A DNA stretch of 64,000 nt from Epiperipatus broadwayi (taxonomy: Eukaryota > Onychophora > Udeonychophora > Euonychophora > Peripatidae). Below are positions 11,699 to 25,038 of the stretch, piece after piece. The notes beneath the pieces were generated by a model that saw only the letters and a list, made by a program, of their open reading frames with translations, was not told the DNA's origin and did not search any database. Positions within the stretch are counted from its first letter, which is position 1; each line of letters opens with the position of its first letter. Both the position numbers and the translations under genes were made by a program. The stretch covers positions 2,106,165 to 2,170,164 of the forward strand of contig JAQFVV010012511.1 of the NCBI GenBank assembly GCA_028023455.1, written 5' to 3'.

Positions 11699-12020
11699 AA
11701 TATTTAAATACAAGTATTTAATTTATATATGTTGGAGTTTAGATGTAATATAGAGGATTTGAACATAGACTTTTAAGCTCCTTTCAGCTATCCATTCTAT
11801 CTTGTACGATCAATACACATAACCACACACATGTGAAAAAAAAAAAATGAAATGATCTCCAATGTGTTGGAGATCATTTATTTTTTTCACGTGTGTGGTT
11901 ATGTGTATTGATCGTACAAGATAGAATGGATAGCTGAAAGGAGCTTAAAAGTCTATGTTCAAATCCTCTATATTACATCTAAACTCCAACATATATAAAT
12001 TATACTTGTATTTAAATATT
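11699..12020. repeat. Long near-perfect palindrome (~160-bp arms)
   Basis: The left arm begins AATATTTAAATACAAGTA and the right arm ends with its reverse complement TACTTGTATTTAAATATT (12003-12020). The arms match almost base for base through 'gttggagtttagatgtaatatagaggatttg', 'gctatccattctatcttgtacgatcaatacacataacc' and 'aaatgatctcc', meeting at an 8-bp centre (aatgtgtt) near 11862-11869. Differences include an A-run length change, a C/T in the CACATGTG / CACGTGTG block and a small indel near the outer end. In the right arm 'tagctgaaagg' and 'gttcaaatcc' fit pol III A- and B-box patterns, but they are only 15 bp apart. Confidence 0.88.
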
Positions 12021-12332
12021 ACAAATTCAGCTTGGAATCTGCCCATCCTCTTCGGTATATTTAAATGAGCAAGATCCTATACATGATGGGTCAGAGTGAC
12101 TTAAAGTTAACATAGGTAATATTGGCATTAATAAGGGATTTGGGTCTTTCATCCGCAGATTTTTAATGGTATGGATAGCTGAAGAGTTGGAGGGTGGAAT
12201 AGAATAAAGCCTGTTCTTTAAAGTTTGAAGATTTTCTATCTTAATATAAACTGAGCACTGTTTATATATATGTGTGAGAGATGATGATCTGGACCCACTG
12301 ATGAGTGCTGGTTCAGCATAAAATACATATAT

Positions 12333-12465
12333 TGGAGATTGTTTATCTTTTTCACATGTATGTGGTATTGTGTTTCAGTTCTATGAGATAGAATGGATAG
12401 CTGAATGAAGCTTGAAAGTCTATTCAAATCCTTTATATTACATATATATGTTGAAATGAATGTTT
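12333..12465 (+). repeat. Diverged extra copy of the palindrome's right arm
   Basis: 'ggagattgtttatctttttcacatgtatgtgg...gatagaatggatagctgaatgaagcttgaaagtctattcaaatcc' follows the right arm of the 11699-12020 palindrome in order, with many substitutions and small indels. It shows the arm unit is an older dispersed repeat, possibly a SINE. The - strand frame across it is not a gene. Confidence 0.65.
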
Positions 12466-13079
12466 TTGCAGGTGAAAGATGTTTTATAAAGCATGTTTTT
12501 GAGAGTAACCATGTATAATAGAACAAACTAAACTTAACATTTTGATAAGATAAAATTTATTCTCAGCTGAGTCAAAAAATATAGTAATAATTATATAAAT
12601 ATAGAGTATAGAATTGTTTTACTTGGTTGTTATATCATGTGGTTGTTGAATAGTTAATTTATATTTATTATTATTTGTATATTTATTTGCATTATGAAAT
12701 TTATCCAAATAGTTGGTAATTTTATTGTTTTATCTTTTTTATTAAGGCAATTTTCATTTTTAAAAAATTTCTATAGCTTCTTTAAATACTCTTTGATCAT
12801 GATTATTGCATGTGGAAATAACTTTAGTATTTTGGAGTATATGTGATGGCCAATATCTAAATATGGATATATATATATAAAAAATTGCATATAATTATAA
12901 TTAAGTTGAGAGTAAATGTTATCAAAACATCCAGTTTATTTTAGTCTTTTAAACATGATTACTCCTGAAAAACATGCTTCGTATATATATATAGTGTACT
13001 AATGAATTCCTTTTTAAAATAATTTATAGCATTTATAATTTGTTTTAGTATTTACAGATTTAATAATTTTCAGTTTTCA

Positions 13080-13725
13080 CGTAATCTCTGGATGGCATAA
13101 AATCAGCAAAAGTTTTTGGTCTACATATCTAAAGACCATGCCTTAATCTAGAACTTTTGATAACTATCCAATTTAAAAATTGTGGAAAATTTTACTTCTA
13201 TGACTTGAGTTTTATGCATTCCATGCAAAAATTAAAAATATTCTATATATCATATTTTGAATTGGCAAGTACATACTCATCAACATATATAAATCTAAAA
13301 GCAAAAAAGATGATGTTTTTGTTACATTTATTTAGGAAAATTCATAATAGTGTCATCTAACCTGCATCAGATTTTGACTTCTGCTTCACCTATAAACAGC
13401 TTCAAAGATCGTTGTCAAAAACAGAAATCAAAATTGGAACTGGTATATACCATTGTTTAACACCAAATTTCATTTCAAATGTCTCAGATTATTTACCAGC
13501 TGTAGTAATATATCTTTTTATTAATAATGTAGAAGCTCACCAACTAATTTCATATATTGCCACAAAATTGTTTGATTTAACTATCAAATACTCAATAAAA
13601 AGAAATTCATAAATCATTCCTTTTTTTGATATCTAAAATTCTTTTTGAGTCTTTAAAACCACATTGAGCCCTGGTAATGATTCATCTTGAAGAACAATTA
13701 CTATGATTTCATGGCTATATTCGAA
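13080..13725 (-). pseudogene. LINE reverse transcriptase fragment, decayed
   Basis: On the - strand about 13430-13640 reads as broken frames including SNNFVAIYEIS and SETFEMKFGVKQ. This resembles the LINE RT region with KAFDS...ILW followed by FxIxxGVKQGCVLAPxLF; the glycine-cysteine after VKQ is changed to WY. 13660-13720 also fits the segment just upstream. It appears to be the same LINE type as 19.3-21.8 kb. The boundaries are rough. Confidence 0.45.
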
Positions 13726-14582
13726 AAGTATAATAGTTTTGAAGCTTATATATCACCATCATATTGTAAAACTTCTTCAGGTGCCATATTAAGTTTTCAG
13801 AGAACTATTTTAACTTTACTTAGTTGTATATCTTTGTACATATTTAAATAAGTAGATAGAATAAATATATCATTAAAAATTATCATCTTAGTTCTATATC
13901 ATTATTCAAAAAGTAATCAAAATACTTTCTCCCGCTTGTTTGACATATTATATAAAAAAGTCCTATTTATGAATTTAATATTATGTTATCATTTGTCAGT
14001 TCCAATGCATTAAAAAAGATATGAAATAATCACAATCAGACAATATTCGTATTTTCTTTGCAGTTTTAATCTACCAATCATTTTAAAACCTTTTTGCCAG
14101 TAATTCTGTCTTTAAATTTTTATATTGCTTAAGAAGCTCCACACACTACTTATCACTATAATATATTTTATTGATGTATCAGTTTTGTATCTTGTATACC
14201 AAAATAATTTCTAGATTATAAAACCAAGATATTCGTTTACAAATACTTTTATGAATTTTGACAAAATTTGTCATATTTTTGATAATTTGATTATTGGTTA
14301 TGGCGTTAGAATTACACCAGTATAAGAATTTGAAAAAAAAAACTCGAATAGCCAAGAAGTGCAAAAACCACTAAATATTTTTTACCTGAATTGTATCATT
14401 TTGTAATCATGTATATAAATTACAAGAGCAAAAAAAAGATACTTCCACGTGTTATTTAAAATATATATTTGCATATTTTGATGAGAATTACACTTACAAT
14501 TTTAAGATTTTATTAAACAGACTTCATGAAGCCATGAAACCTGTTTTATAATACATTACTTATCACACTGATATCCTGTATA

Positions 14583-14924
14583 TTAGTACCGTTTTTTAGC
14601 CTTAACATTTAAAATAAGAGTATATCTTCTAGTGTTAATCAAATAAATATGTAATAAAAATGGTAAATAAATAATATATTGCAAATCAAAGGCATCTCTA
14701 TCAATCCCTCGGTCAAAAACAATAACGAAGAAGACATTGTTCGGTGATAAAAGTTTGAATGATTTATCTATCATATTTGTTTTGGATTCTAGATAAGAAT
14801 AGTTATTTCCAAAATTTTCATGATAATGCGGTCGAAATAATTCACGTAAAAATTTTGTTGATTGTGTTAAGAGATTATAGTACAGAAAAATGTAGATATA
14901 AATGTGACTCTTTGAGTGACACAT
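14583..14924 (-). other. Unrecognised 113-codon open frame
   Basis: An ATG-started frame of 113 codons, longer than usual for chance in this base composition. The middle (RELFRPHYHENFGNNY, then VFFVIVFDRGIDRDAF) has a more varied residue mix than neighbouring frames. I recognise no family, and no splice sites, promoter or poly-A signal can be assigned with confidence. It could be a chance frame, an exon, or a scrap of an unidentified repeat. Confidence 0.15.
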
Positions 14925-15829
14925 AAATATTATTTAATAAAACTTTTTTAAAAAATAATTCTCTCGTGATTTTTAAGTAAATGACTTAATTAAGCGCTAA
15001 TAATATCTGTGTGTAGTTTTCAATTACTTGGTAAATTATTTTAATTCTTTAAAATTTATTTTATAATTCCACCGACACTAAAATATTCATTCATTCTTCC
15101 TATCATTATACCCTCTTATGATGCCATGAATTCTTCCATTTGGAAGAGCCAAAAGCTTAAAAATTTAATATTTTTTAATGCTTTAATGTTATTTTTTATA
15201 GTCAGTTATTTATGACTTGTATAAGCTTTTAAAAGTAAGTACCAACTATTTTTTGTATATATACTAATTTTCTTTTTCTTTTACCTAAAACAAACTCTTA
15301 ACAAAAACAAGATTTCCCTTAAATATATTTTTCTCTATATATTTTAAATTATTTATATTGAAAAAAAATGTAATCTCTAATAAAGATTGATAAATTGTTT
15401 ACGTGATTTTGGATTGTGAAGGGATTGCAGTGTATTAATGCTGATAGGTAAAAAGGTAAAAATGAGTCTTTTTTGATACACATACATATATATTTCATTC
15501 ACTTCATAAAATTTCAGAATTATTTTTTATACATAAACTGTTATATCTGTCTATATTAACTTTGTTATGATTGGTGTTATTTAACGTTGAACATTATTAT
15601 TCAATAAAACCTAATGGTTAGTTATTTGGATAGTCATGTGATAGTCAAACACCCGAAGATAAAGTACTGAGTTTTGATTCAATAATCTTTAGTTTTTTTA
15701 AGTTCTTTTTTCTACAACTAAATCAAATTGCACAGGTCAAAAGTTTTTTAGTTACACTAAAATGAAATTTTTGTAAATAAATGTTTAGTTGTTTAAAAAA
15801 TCATGTGACATTAGTGCAGCAGAAATGTT

Positions 15830-16010
15830 AGGTTGAGCTTCAATTTAGGATTCTTTAGTTCTCTAGTTCATCATTTTATCACTGTGCTAAACTGCACAGA
15901 GTATTTATTCATTTATAAACATTGGTTGTGTTTTAGAGTTTATTTCTTAGGCTACTCTGGTTTAGTTTTAAATTTGGAGTAATTTTGATTAATCATTTAT
16001 ATACTTTATA
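15830..16010 (+). repeat. Possible PLE 3' end fragment
   Basis: 'ggttgtgttttagagttta...ctactctggtttagttttaaatttggagtaattttgattaat' follows the 3' end of the PLE copy at 41850-41940 (tttagagtttata...actagtctgtttgagttttgaatttgggataattttaatta) in order with many changes. No coding part is left. Confidence 0.45.
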
Positions 16011-17139
16011 ACTTTATTAAAAATTAGAATTATGCCATTTTATATCTTCATCCACTTTCCAAAATTGAACTCTGTACAAATTATTGATTTAAACTATGGC
16101 AAGTGACCTTTAATATCTTCATACACAGTTTTGATCAGGTAAATAAATATCACATTTTCTACTCTGCCTCAATTATGAAAATAAAACAATCTTATGTATA
16201 TTATCCTGTATTTTCTTAAATTTTTGATTTTTACGAAAATAATGTGAAATATCAATACTTAGGAATCACATAAAGTTGCATAACTTCTAACTTAAAATAT
16301 TTAGATATCTACTTGTTGATTGTCGTGTATCTTAATGAAATAACAATTCTTTTAAATTGTAGCTTTAAAATGAAATAACTGAATAAAAGGTATTAAGGGA
16401 ATATCAAATAATGGCAAATTTCCATCAATGAAGATCAAATATTTTTTGGGGGAGGAGGGCATTATTTTATTGATTAATTGCTATACCTGGCACCACATAT
16501 AAAATTTAACACAAAAACATATTTTGCTGCCAAGCTAAATAAAAAAAAATTATGATCTTTTTTTAATTTTTTTTTATTTATTTAAGAGTTGTTGGCTCTA
16601 CTTTGAACTTAAACTTTAAATCAAAGGTATACCAGATAGGCATAATATCTACTTGTATACAGAAGATTTGTTATAAGATTTTATGAACAATTTTAATTTG
16701 TTCTTCAAAAGTCATTTTTATTAATTTAAATTCTTTCTTTTTTAAAAAAAAATATAAACTGAGTATCTTTTATTTTGGTTATTCATTTTTAATGGACTTT
16801 TATTTATTTTTAAAATATGGTTTACTTTTCATTCCATCTGCCAAATATTTATAGCATATAAATATAAAATCTTTGAAAAGCAAATTGTTTTATTAAAACA
16901 ATTCTGTTTTAGGTCTTGAGTGATTTATTAAAATTATTTGAACTTTTATATTTGTGATGAATTAAGCATTTTGGAATGATATCAAACAATTAATTTGTAT
17001 TTTAAGTTAAAAATAGAAACAATAAATGCTTGGGTTATGTTGATTGCATCATTAACTTTTTCCCCTAGGTTCATTTCTGACATTTAATGTATGTTGTTAT
17101 TCTTTCTCTCTCTTTTCTAAAGATCTAAATGGATATATT

Positions 17140-17570
17140 CATTTTGAATGATTTCTATTGCAATGGAAGTGCAACAAATTCTATTATACTTGGTGCTTGA
17201 ATGTCACATAACTTTCCAAGAAATCATTTATTTGATTATTATTTTTATTTGTAATGATTTCTATTAGTAATCATATAATGAAATATAGATTTTAACCAAT
17301 CTATTGTAGAATGGAAGTTTTTCTAGAAAAGCTGGTGATATTTTTCATAGTGTTTCAATCATAATTAGAAAATGATCATGCACAAGCATATCATCTTCAC
17401 CATATATAATTTAGAATATTGGAAAAGGTTAATATTTCAAGACTACAGATCAACTCTATTACTTCCAGTGCTTGAATGTCATATGACTTCCCAAGTAATG
17501 AACAATTTGACATATTATATACAATGCATATATTAAAGATAACATATATATGTATATGTTATCTTCAATA
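17140..17570. repeat. Pair of short direct repeats and a small palindrome
   Basis: 'ggtgcttgaatgtcacataactttccaag' (about 17191-17220) recurs as 'agtgcttgaatgtcatatgacttcccaag' (about 17468-17496), each preceded by a similar 'ctattacttcc'-like stretch. A near-perfect hairpin AAGATAACATATA...TATATGTTATCTT lies at about 17536-17565. This may be the end of an old SINE family, uncertain. Confidence 0.4.
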
Positions 17571-18919
17571 TTTTGCTCAATTTTTATAAAAGTGAAAACA
17601 AGTCTGACTTTTTTGCATACAAATTAAAATAATATAATCTCAACATTATAGCAATATTTACAAAGTAATAATCTTCTAATGCATATCCTCAAGAGTCATT
17701 TTAAAAAACTTGCAATCAACACTCTTTCTCATGAGTAAATTATTACCTCAATCTCTTGAACTAGTTTGATCAAGACTTTATGAAGATTAATACATATTTC
17801 ACTTTTTTAAATCAATGATTGACTTGCTATCCTTATAAGAATTTAGAGATTCCATTTTTTGTCTGACTATTGCATTTGCATTAATGCAAGAGATGATATT
17901 ATTATTATGATATGAAAATTGGAAGATTATTATTTTTCAAATATTGTTATACATTGTCAACGCTACCTATTTAATAAGCATTGTTTATGGAAATGTTAAA
18001 ATTAATAGAATTCACTCTTAACTTTATATGTGCAAAGTATACAATCTAAAATAACTAAGCATATATACATATAGTGTGTGATGAAGCTGGCTACAAATAT
18101 ACATATATGTATGAATACTAAAATTTAAAAGAAAGGAGAAAGGAAAAAAACGTGAGAAAATTTTTGATATTGACTTCTCTTTATAATAAGTAAATAGGTT
18201 TTATTTTAGTTAAATTTATTTATTCTTTATTACAGGGTTCAATTAGTGCTAAACATTTTGATATTTCATTAAATTTGATTACTTGTGCAAATTTTATGGT
18301 ATTATTAAATACCTGAAGTGTAATTAACAATGTTATCAAGGAAATAAAAATTAAAAATAAAAATTAACTAAATAAAGTAATAAAGAAACAAATAAGCCAA
18401 AAATATATGTGTCATACAGTTGTCAGATCAACAAAACAGCAACAAGGCAAAGTATAAAATATCTAAAAAAATCTTTTTTATATGGTCTTTTCTGCTTTCT
18501 CTTTAAGTCAAGAACAATAACACCAGTGAAATCTTAAGAAATCTGGGTTTCCAATATAAAGCTGCAAAAACTGAAAGATACAAACATAGTGCTAAGACAT
18601 CATTTGGCAAAGAACAGCAACTGTTAGATAGAACATCTCCTAAAGATGATAAATATAGTCTCATATTTATATCTTTGTTATCAATGGCTATTATTCTTGT
18701 GTGTGTTTGTTCCAATCTTCCCATGGTATAACAATCAAATAGTTAGAGACCCTAATTACTGCCCTATAATGTAATAAAATCTGAAAATATATCTGTAACT
18801 TTTTAAAGATATTTACTGTCATCTACAATATCTATCTACCAGAGACTAATCTGCTGAAAATAATATTAAGTATATGTAGAATAAAAGAAATAAATGATTA
18901 GCATTACATGTTCAACCAA

Positions 18920-19150
18920 CTGATATTGAAGCTATATATAAAATCAACTTGAGCTTAGACATTCAATATTTAAACCATATGAACTGAAAGTGGATCTGAA
19001 AGCTGACCAAACTGAATGATTACAGATTGAAGTCACATAAAATCAAGATCTCCATCATAATTTTTCATTTTTAACATGCATGAATTAAAATTGATCAGGA
19101 AATTGGTCAAACTGAATGATTTAATAAATTTAAAGCCACATGAAGTCAAT
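18920..19150. repeat. Weak two-unit tandem repeat (~110 bp)
   Basis: 'gaactgaaagtggatctgaaagctgaccaaactgaatgatt...gaagtcacat' is echoed by 'gaattaaaattgatcaggaaattggtcaaactgaatgattt...aagccacatgaagtc'. Diverged and short. The 63-codon frame at 19076 reads through the second unit and is not recognised. Confidence 0.35.
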
Positions 19151-19299
19151 ACTTCAAATGCTGAAGAATACAAATATGATCATAAAATAATTAAGAAATG
19201 GGTAAGAATTTATTATTCAATTTTATTATTATATCTAAAATATAAAATATCAAAATTTTCTTCTTGAGACTTAGACTTTGGCCAAAACTTATTGGAAGT

Positions 19300-21800
19300 A
19301 ATGGTTTGGAGGTTGTAAATTCAAATGATTTGTTATTATTAAATTTGTGGACAACACAAAAATTGATTATCACAAATACATTGCTAAGGCAAAAAAAATC
19401 ATGAAAAATAAACATGGAAGCATTCACACTCAAAACAATGGGATTTATTTGATTATATTATTGTTATGAGTCAGAATACAAGAGATGTTTACATTACATA
19501 AGCACTCACAAGTTCAGATTGTTGGACAAATCGTAGATTAGTATTCTCTAAAATTAAAATAATTGCATTAAAAATGGGCATTATTCCCATCATATTTTCA
19601 AAAAAATTGATGATCATTCTTTAGAAGAATTTCCTATATGTATTAAATTTCAACAGATATTAAATACTAAAATTGCTAATTTGGATCTTCAGAACTGTCA
19701 TATTGCTGAAGCGTAGAATTCTCTTAACTGAATGTGTAATGGATAAAAGTAAATGTATTATTGAGTATGCTACAAAGAAGAACAATGACTAGTTTTTTGA
19801 CAATGATTATATTATTAATGATTCAGATAAAAGAAAACGTGACATTCTTTATTTGGAAAATAATAGATTAAAGGGGTAATTTCATAATAAATATAAAGAT
19901 CTAAAAGGCAAAAATTCAATTAATAACAAAAAGGCTTAAAATGATTAGTGGATTAAAACAGCAAATAAGTTACAGACATTCACTGATCATAGTCATTATA
20001 GATCTTTTTTGATGCATTGAAAACAATATATGGACCTGAAAAATGATATCATTAATTCTACTAAATTCAGCAATGCACCTTTATGATAATATTTTGAACA
20101 GGTGGAAACAATATTTTGATCATCTTTTGAATAATGATACAAGAATTGATATTCATTTTATCTACTCATTTAGATTTGGACAAAGATATCCAGCTTAATA
20201 AAAAAACAGCTCTTTGTAATCCTAAAAATGGAATGGCTGTAGGACCTGATGAAATACCAGAAGTGTTAAAATATGGTGGTGGCATATGGAATGTCAAAAA
20301 TATTGGATTTTTTTTAGGAATATCTGGCCCCATAGAGTTGTGTCATTTGATTTTAAGGATGCTTTAATTGTTCCAATTTTTAAAATTAATGGGAGTAGGA
20401 AAGATTAAGGTAATTTTCACTGAATATCATTATTAACCACTACAGCAAAAGTACTTTCAATAATTTTGTTGAATATATTGTTTTCAGTTACATATGAATG
20501 CTTACCATATACTCAATGGCATTTTAGGAAATCAAGAAACACTATAGTTGCCAAGAAAATGCAAGAAAAATGTTAGGAACAAAGGAATGATTTATATATT
20601 TTTATTGATTTAGTCATTTGATTCAATTAATATGACAGGTTTCTGGAATTGTTTAAAATTTTTTGGTTCTCCATCAAAATTCTTATTATACAGATTTTGC
20701 ATAATGAAATGAGAGAAAGTATTATTACTACGGATATAAATTTTGAGGCATTTGAAATGAAAATTAAACAAGGATATGTACTTGTGTCAACTTTGTTTTC
20801 AATTTTTATTATAATTGTCTTTGAATTGTTCATAGGTGGCTTAACCAGTAAGGGATCATTCAATGATCAAATTTTTAATTTGAATTGATTAAAAGCAAAA
20901 ATAAGAACTTTTATCTTCTTAGATTTTGGATTTACAGTATGATGATGATTATGCTATTTTTGTGAGATCAAAAGATGATTTACAAAATGTTATTAATGTT
21001 TTGAATGCAATTCATAAAGATCTCAGTTTATTAATTAATGTTCAAAAACTCAACTTCTTTATAAGCCAGTGATGAGAGAAAAGTCTTCAGCAACATTTAG
21101 CTTATACAGTTATTAATTTAAGAATATGAACCAATTTAAATACCTTGGTAGTTTTATAAGTAGAAGTGTGGACTTAGATGTGAATGCAATGTGGTGTTGC
21201 TGCTTTTAACAAATTAAAAGATAGAGTATTTCATTATAGAAAACTAACAACTGAAATTAAGTTATCTATATGTAGAACTGTTATTCTATGTAATTTATTG
21301 TATGGATGTGAAACTTGAATGCCTTATTGGCACAGTATAAAGGCAATAGAAAAGTTTCATTTATGAATATTCTGTAAAAATTTTAAAATACAATGACAAG
21401 ATTTAAACCAATCAATAGCTTGCAGAATGTGATATTATTGAGTCCATTACTGTAACATCATATCTTCATTGGATATGATATGAAAACTGAATGAATAATA
21501 GAAAACTTCCTAAAAGGATATCTTATAGTCAAGTTGAACATGGGTTTCATAGGAAAAGGCATTTTAAAGTAGTGCAATGTCTATTGTTTCCATTGGAAAG
21601 ATATGACAGAGGATAGAATACATTGTAGAGCTAAAATTAGACATTATTTTGAAATATTTTAGAAGAAAAGTCTTCTGCTGAGTAAACTAAAAGACAGTAT
21701 CATAGAATAATAAGTAAACAGAAAATTGGGCCACCATGTTCTTTATGTGGATGTATTTGTGGTTCACAAATGGTTTGTATAGTTACTACAAAACTCATAT
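19300..21800 (+). pseudogene. Old LINE retrotransposon, endonuclease to C-terminal finger
   Basis: Broken frames follow LINE domain order. End of the APE-type endonuclease: NGLEVVNSNDLLLLNLW and ITNTLLR at about 19300-19385, then KHGSIHTQNNGIYLI and the SSDCWTNRRLVFSKIKI block ending near 19560, equivalent to the usual SDHRLV. Linker: KNND...FFDND near 19785-19810 and ILNRWKQYFDHLLNNDT near 20090-20145. RT start: NPKNGMAVGPDEIPEVLKYGG at 20218-20280. GVKQG-like block: FEMKIKQGYVLVSTLFSIF at about 20751-20810. Palm: QYDDDYAIFVRSKDDLQNV near 20936-20992, where YADD has become YDDD. Then FKYLGSFISRS, LYGCET, LPKRISY and a terminal CSLCGCICGS finger near 21740-21770. Many stops; inactive. The clade is uncertain, but the layout is that of single-ORF APE LINEs. 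Confidence 0.7.
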
Positions 21801-22354
21801 TTAGAGTAGTCTCTTTTTTGATGTTGGAATGGTCAAATTCTTTTTTGAATGGCTGTTTATTATTATTATAATAATTAACTAAAGTTGAATTATATTTTTA
21901 TAAATGATAGTATTTTACAAATGCACAACAAACATTTTTATTATTTTTATGTATATTTTTAATTAATATTTTTGATCATTTTAACATAGCATGACTTAGA
22001 TGAACCTTGGAGTCAAATTGTTGGTTTGGTCATTCAAATATAGCCAATCATTATATGAATGCTGAACTGATATGTCAATTTTCTTTAGGGAATAAGCATT
22101 ATATTGTGCAAGTATTACATAAATATTCACAACTGATTAAATTATAATAAAATAAATTAAGTTTTTAAGTGTTACAAATAGCCTCTAATCCTTATTAATT
22201 CATGATGTTCTTGCACAAATATCTTTATAGTCTTTTACAGAGATTGATATTAGTTTTTTATTTTTTTATTTTGATTGGAGATAAGCATTTATTTATGTTT
22301 ATTGTACTAACATAATTAATGAGCCTGTAAATTATTGCCATGTTCATCCAAATC

Positions 22355-22680
22355 AGTAATGGATAAATGGAGGAATTTTACATCAAAAAAGAGAGGGCAG
22401 AGTTTGAACTCATTCTGTAAATGTTCCTCATGTAGAAGTGATATTTTAGTCTGCAATATGGCAGAAATGTTATAAGTAAAAATATCTACAGTAAGTAAAA
22501 ATTGACCCTTTTTTTAATTTGAACTGATGTATATGGGAAGGAAGATAGGAAATTTAGTTGGTGTTAGTGTTAAGAATAAATTAATTTAACAAAGACCCAG
22601 TCTAATCACCATGACCAGTTAGGATTTTCAGTACCTTCAATATGAGGTTCAATAAAATAACCCATATATCCCATTATAGT
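22355..22680 (+). mobile_element. tRNA-headed SINE-like repeat, copy 1
   Basis: 'TGGATAAATGG' (22360-22370) and 'GTTTGAACTC' (22402-22411) fit pol III A- and B-box patterns with the 31-bp spacing expected of a tRNA-derived head. The following ~260 bp, including 'tagaagtgatattttagtctgcaatatg' and 'cccagtctaatcacc', matches copy 2 in order. Proposed from box spacing plus repetition; no target duplication found. Confidence 0.55.
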
Positions 22681-22880
22681 TGATACTGCTAGTGTAATAA
22701 ATTTAATAATCTCTAGAAAATATAATTAATGTAAGGAATAATTTGTTGCTCTGATCATAGTAATAGAATATATAGGGAAGAATGTGAAAACAGAGAAGAG
22801 GCTAGTTTTGGTTAAAAATAAAAAAAAATATATAAATAATAATATTAATAAAATCAGAAGATTAAAAGCAAATATCTTAA

Positions 22881-23170
22881 CAGTCAGTTGTGGATAAATG
22901 GAGGAATTTAACGTCAAAGAAGTCAGGGAAGTGTTTGAATCCATCTTGTAGATTTTTCTTATTATAGAAGTGGCATTCCAATCTGCACTATGTTAGACCT
23001 ACTATAAATAAAAAATGTCTACAGTGATCAGGTATGAATCCTCTCTTTGATATGAATTGATTTTATGAAAATGATGGTTAGGAAATCCAGTCTAATCATT
23101 CTTATTATTTAGGATGTCGAGACTAAACATATTCTGCTTAATCAATTGTAATATCCATTAACTCCAACAT
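22881..23170 (+). mobile_element. tRNA-headed SINE-like repeat, copy 2
   Basis: 'TGGATAAATGG' (22891-22901) and 'GTTTGAATCC' (22933-22942) are again 31 bp apart. The body 'tagaagtggcattccaatctgcactatg...tccagtctaatcattc' parallels copy 1 about 530 bp away. The two copies are clearly diverged, so the family is old. Confidence 0.55.
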
Positions 23171-24929
23171 GTAGATCCATGCATATTATAGCAAGTGTAC
23201 AATAGTGAGTTATGCAGATCCCATTACAACATATGCAATGTATATAAAGTAATATGTGATTTGGATATTTGTTTCTTATTTATAAAAATTCAAATCAGAA
23301 ACGGATATCATCATTTAATACTAGTAGTGATTTCATATGTTGTTTTGTTTTTTTAAAAATGATGTGAACAGTATAATAAATTTATAGGTCTATTTATTAT
23401 TATTATTTGTAATTTTTTTTTGCAAATGTTATATTAAAGAAAAACTTTTTTCTATGAAAATTAATATTTTAATCTTTGAAAAGTAATGTAAAGTTTTGCC
23501 ATTTTACGGCAATTGTTAATAAAACATATTTAGTAATAAATATATATATATATTAATTTATAGCATGACAAAAAATACATTGAACAATATTAGCTTATAT
23601 ACATACTAGGTTCTTATTTGTAAAAAGAATTTTAAAATTTAGTTTACCAACAATTAAATGAAAAAACTTGTTTGAAAACATTTTTTTAAAAAATAGTTCT
23701 GTTCACTTTCTTTCATATATGAAGACTAAATCACTAGAAGCTGACATAAGAACTCATAGTTGTGAACTGTATTTTCATTGTGCTACTTTTATTCAAAAGT
23801 CATCAAATCAGTTTCTCAAAAGGTCATGTCATATTCAAGAGCAAAAGGAACAGGTTGAGATTTGATTCAAGAATCTTTAACTGTCTAATCTATGCTTTCC
23901 ATAAATATACAGGAAAAATAATTGAATGATTAGTTGCTGAAGAGATCTTGTGAAAATTGGGCACCAAAAGTAATTGGTTTACATTAGATTTATGAATTAT
24001 TAATTCTCAAATGTATTACTTCACTACTGTATTAACCCACACAGAGAGTTTTCAAATATAATATTGAGATAAATTTAATAGCTAATTTTAAAATTCCATA
24101 TAATTAACCTGAAAATCACATGCCAACAAAGCATCACTTAATTATTTGGCTTGGTATTGTAAGTAAGAGAAACTTTCTACTCTATCACCATCTATTGTAA
24201 TCTTGAACAATCTGCTGTTTTCAAATGGTAGTGCAATTTAATCTCCATCCCCACATTATCTTCCAGTGTTTACTTTTATCAATGGTAATTTGCTATTCAA
24301 AGATATAATCATTAGAGTTGTATATCTGGAAATAATCTTAAAAAAAACCTAAGATGTGACTTTTCTCTTAATCACAAGTGATGAATTGATGGGACTTTTT
24401 TTACCATAATACCTAGCTTAAATATAATCAAATTGTAAAAAAATTAATTAAATAACATAACTTTTTGAGGATGTTTTGCTTTTATCTAAAATATTTTGGA
24501 CTATATCCAAATAAGGAAATAGGTAAAAGAAATAATCAGTGATTTAAAAACCATTGGTTGTAGTTATATGCAATACTGACTACTTCCTAGAATTTCATAT
24601 TTTATGAGATATTTTACATTTGTATGTTTATTTTGATTAAATTATTTTATATATCCCATTGATATTAATAACATATGGCATACATTTTTAAGTATTCTGT
24701 TTAAAATAACTATTGCCTGTGTATAGAATTCCTTAAATCCTCAATTTTTTTTTAATTAACAAAAAGAAATTGATAAAAATGGTAATATTAATAAACAAAC
24801 CAAAACAAACAATTTTAAGAGTAGAAAAGAAATTAAAGATTGACATAATATTTCCTTAATGATTAATTTTTTTAACCAGATCTATGATTAAACTAACCTA
24901 TGGGAAATTGTTTTTCAATATTATTCAGA
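23171..24929. other. AT-rich intergenic sequence
   Basis: No gene or assignable repeat seen. The 65-codon frame at 23668 starts at ATG but matches nothing I know. Confidence 0.45.
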
Positions 24930-24954
24930 TTAATATCTAGATAATTTAATGAAC

Positions 24955-25002
<48 letters not shown>

Positions 25003-25038
25003 TATCTAGATAATTTAATGAACTATATATATATATAT
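24930..25038. repeat. (AT)n tract inside a 27-bp direct duplication
   Basis: A 27-bp unit beginning 'ttaatatctagataattta' lies at 24930-24956 and again, identical, at 24999-25025. Between them is a pure (AT)n tract of about 42 bp, and a shorter AT tract follows the second unit to 25038. The period is 69 bp, suggesting slippage or unequal repair duplicated tract plus flank. Confidence 0.85.
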
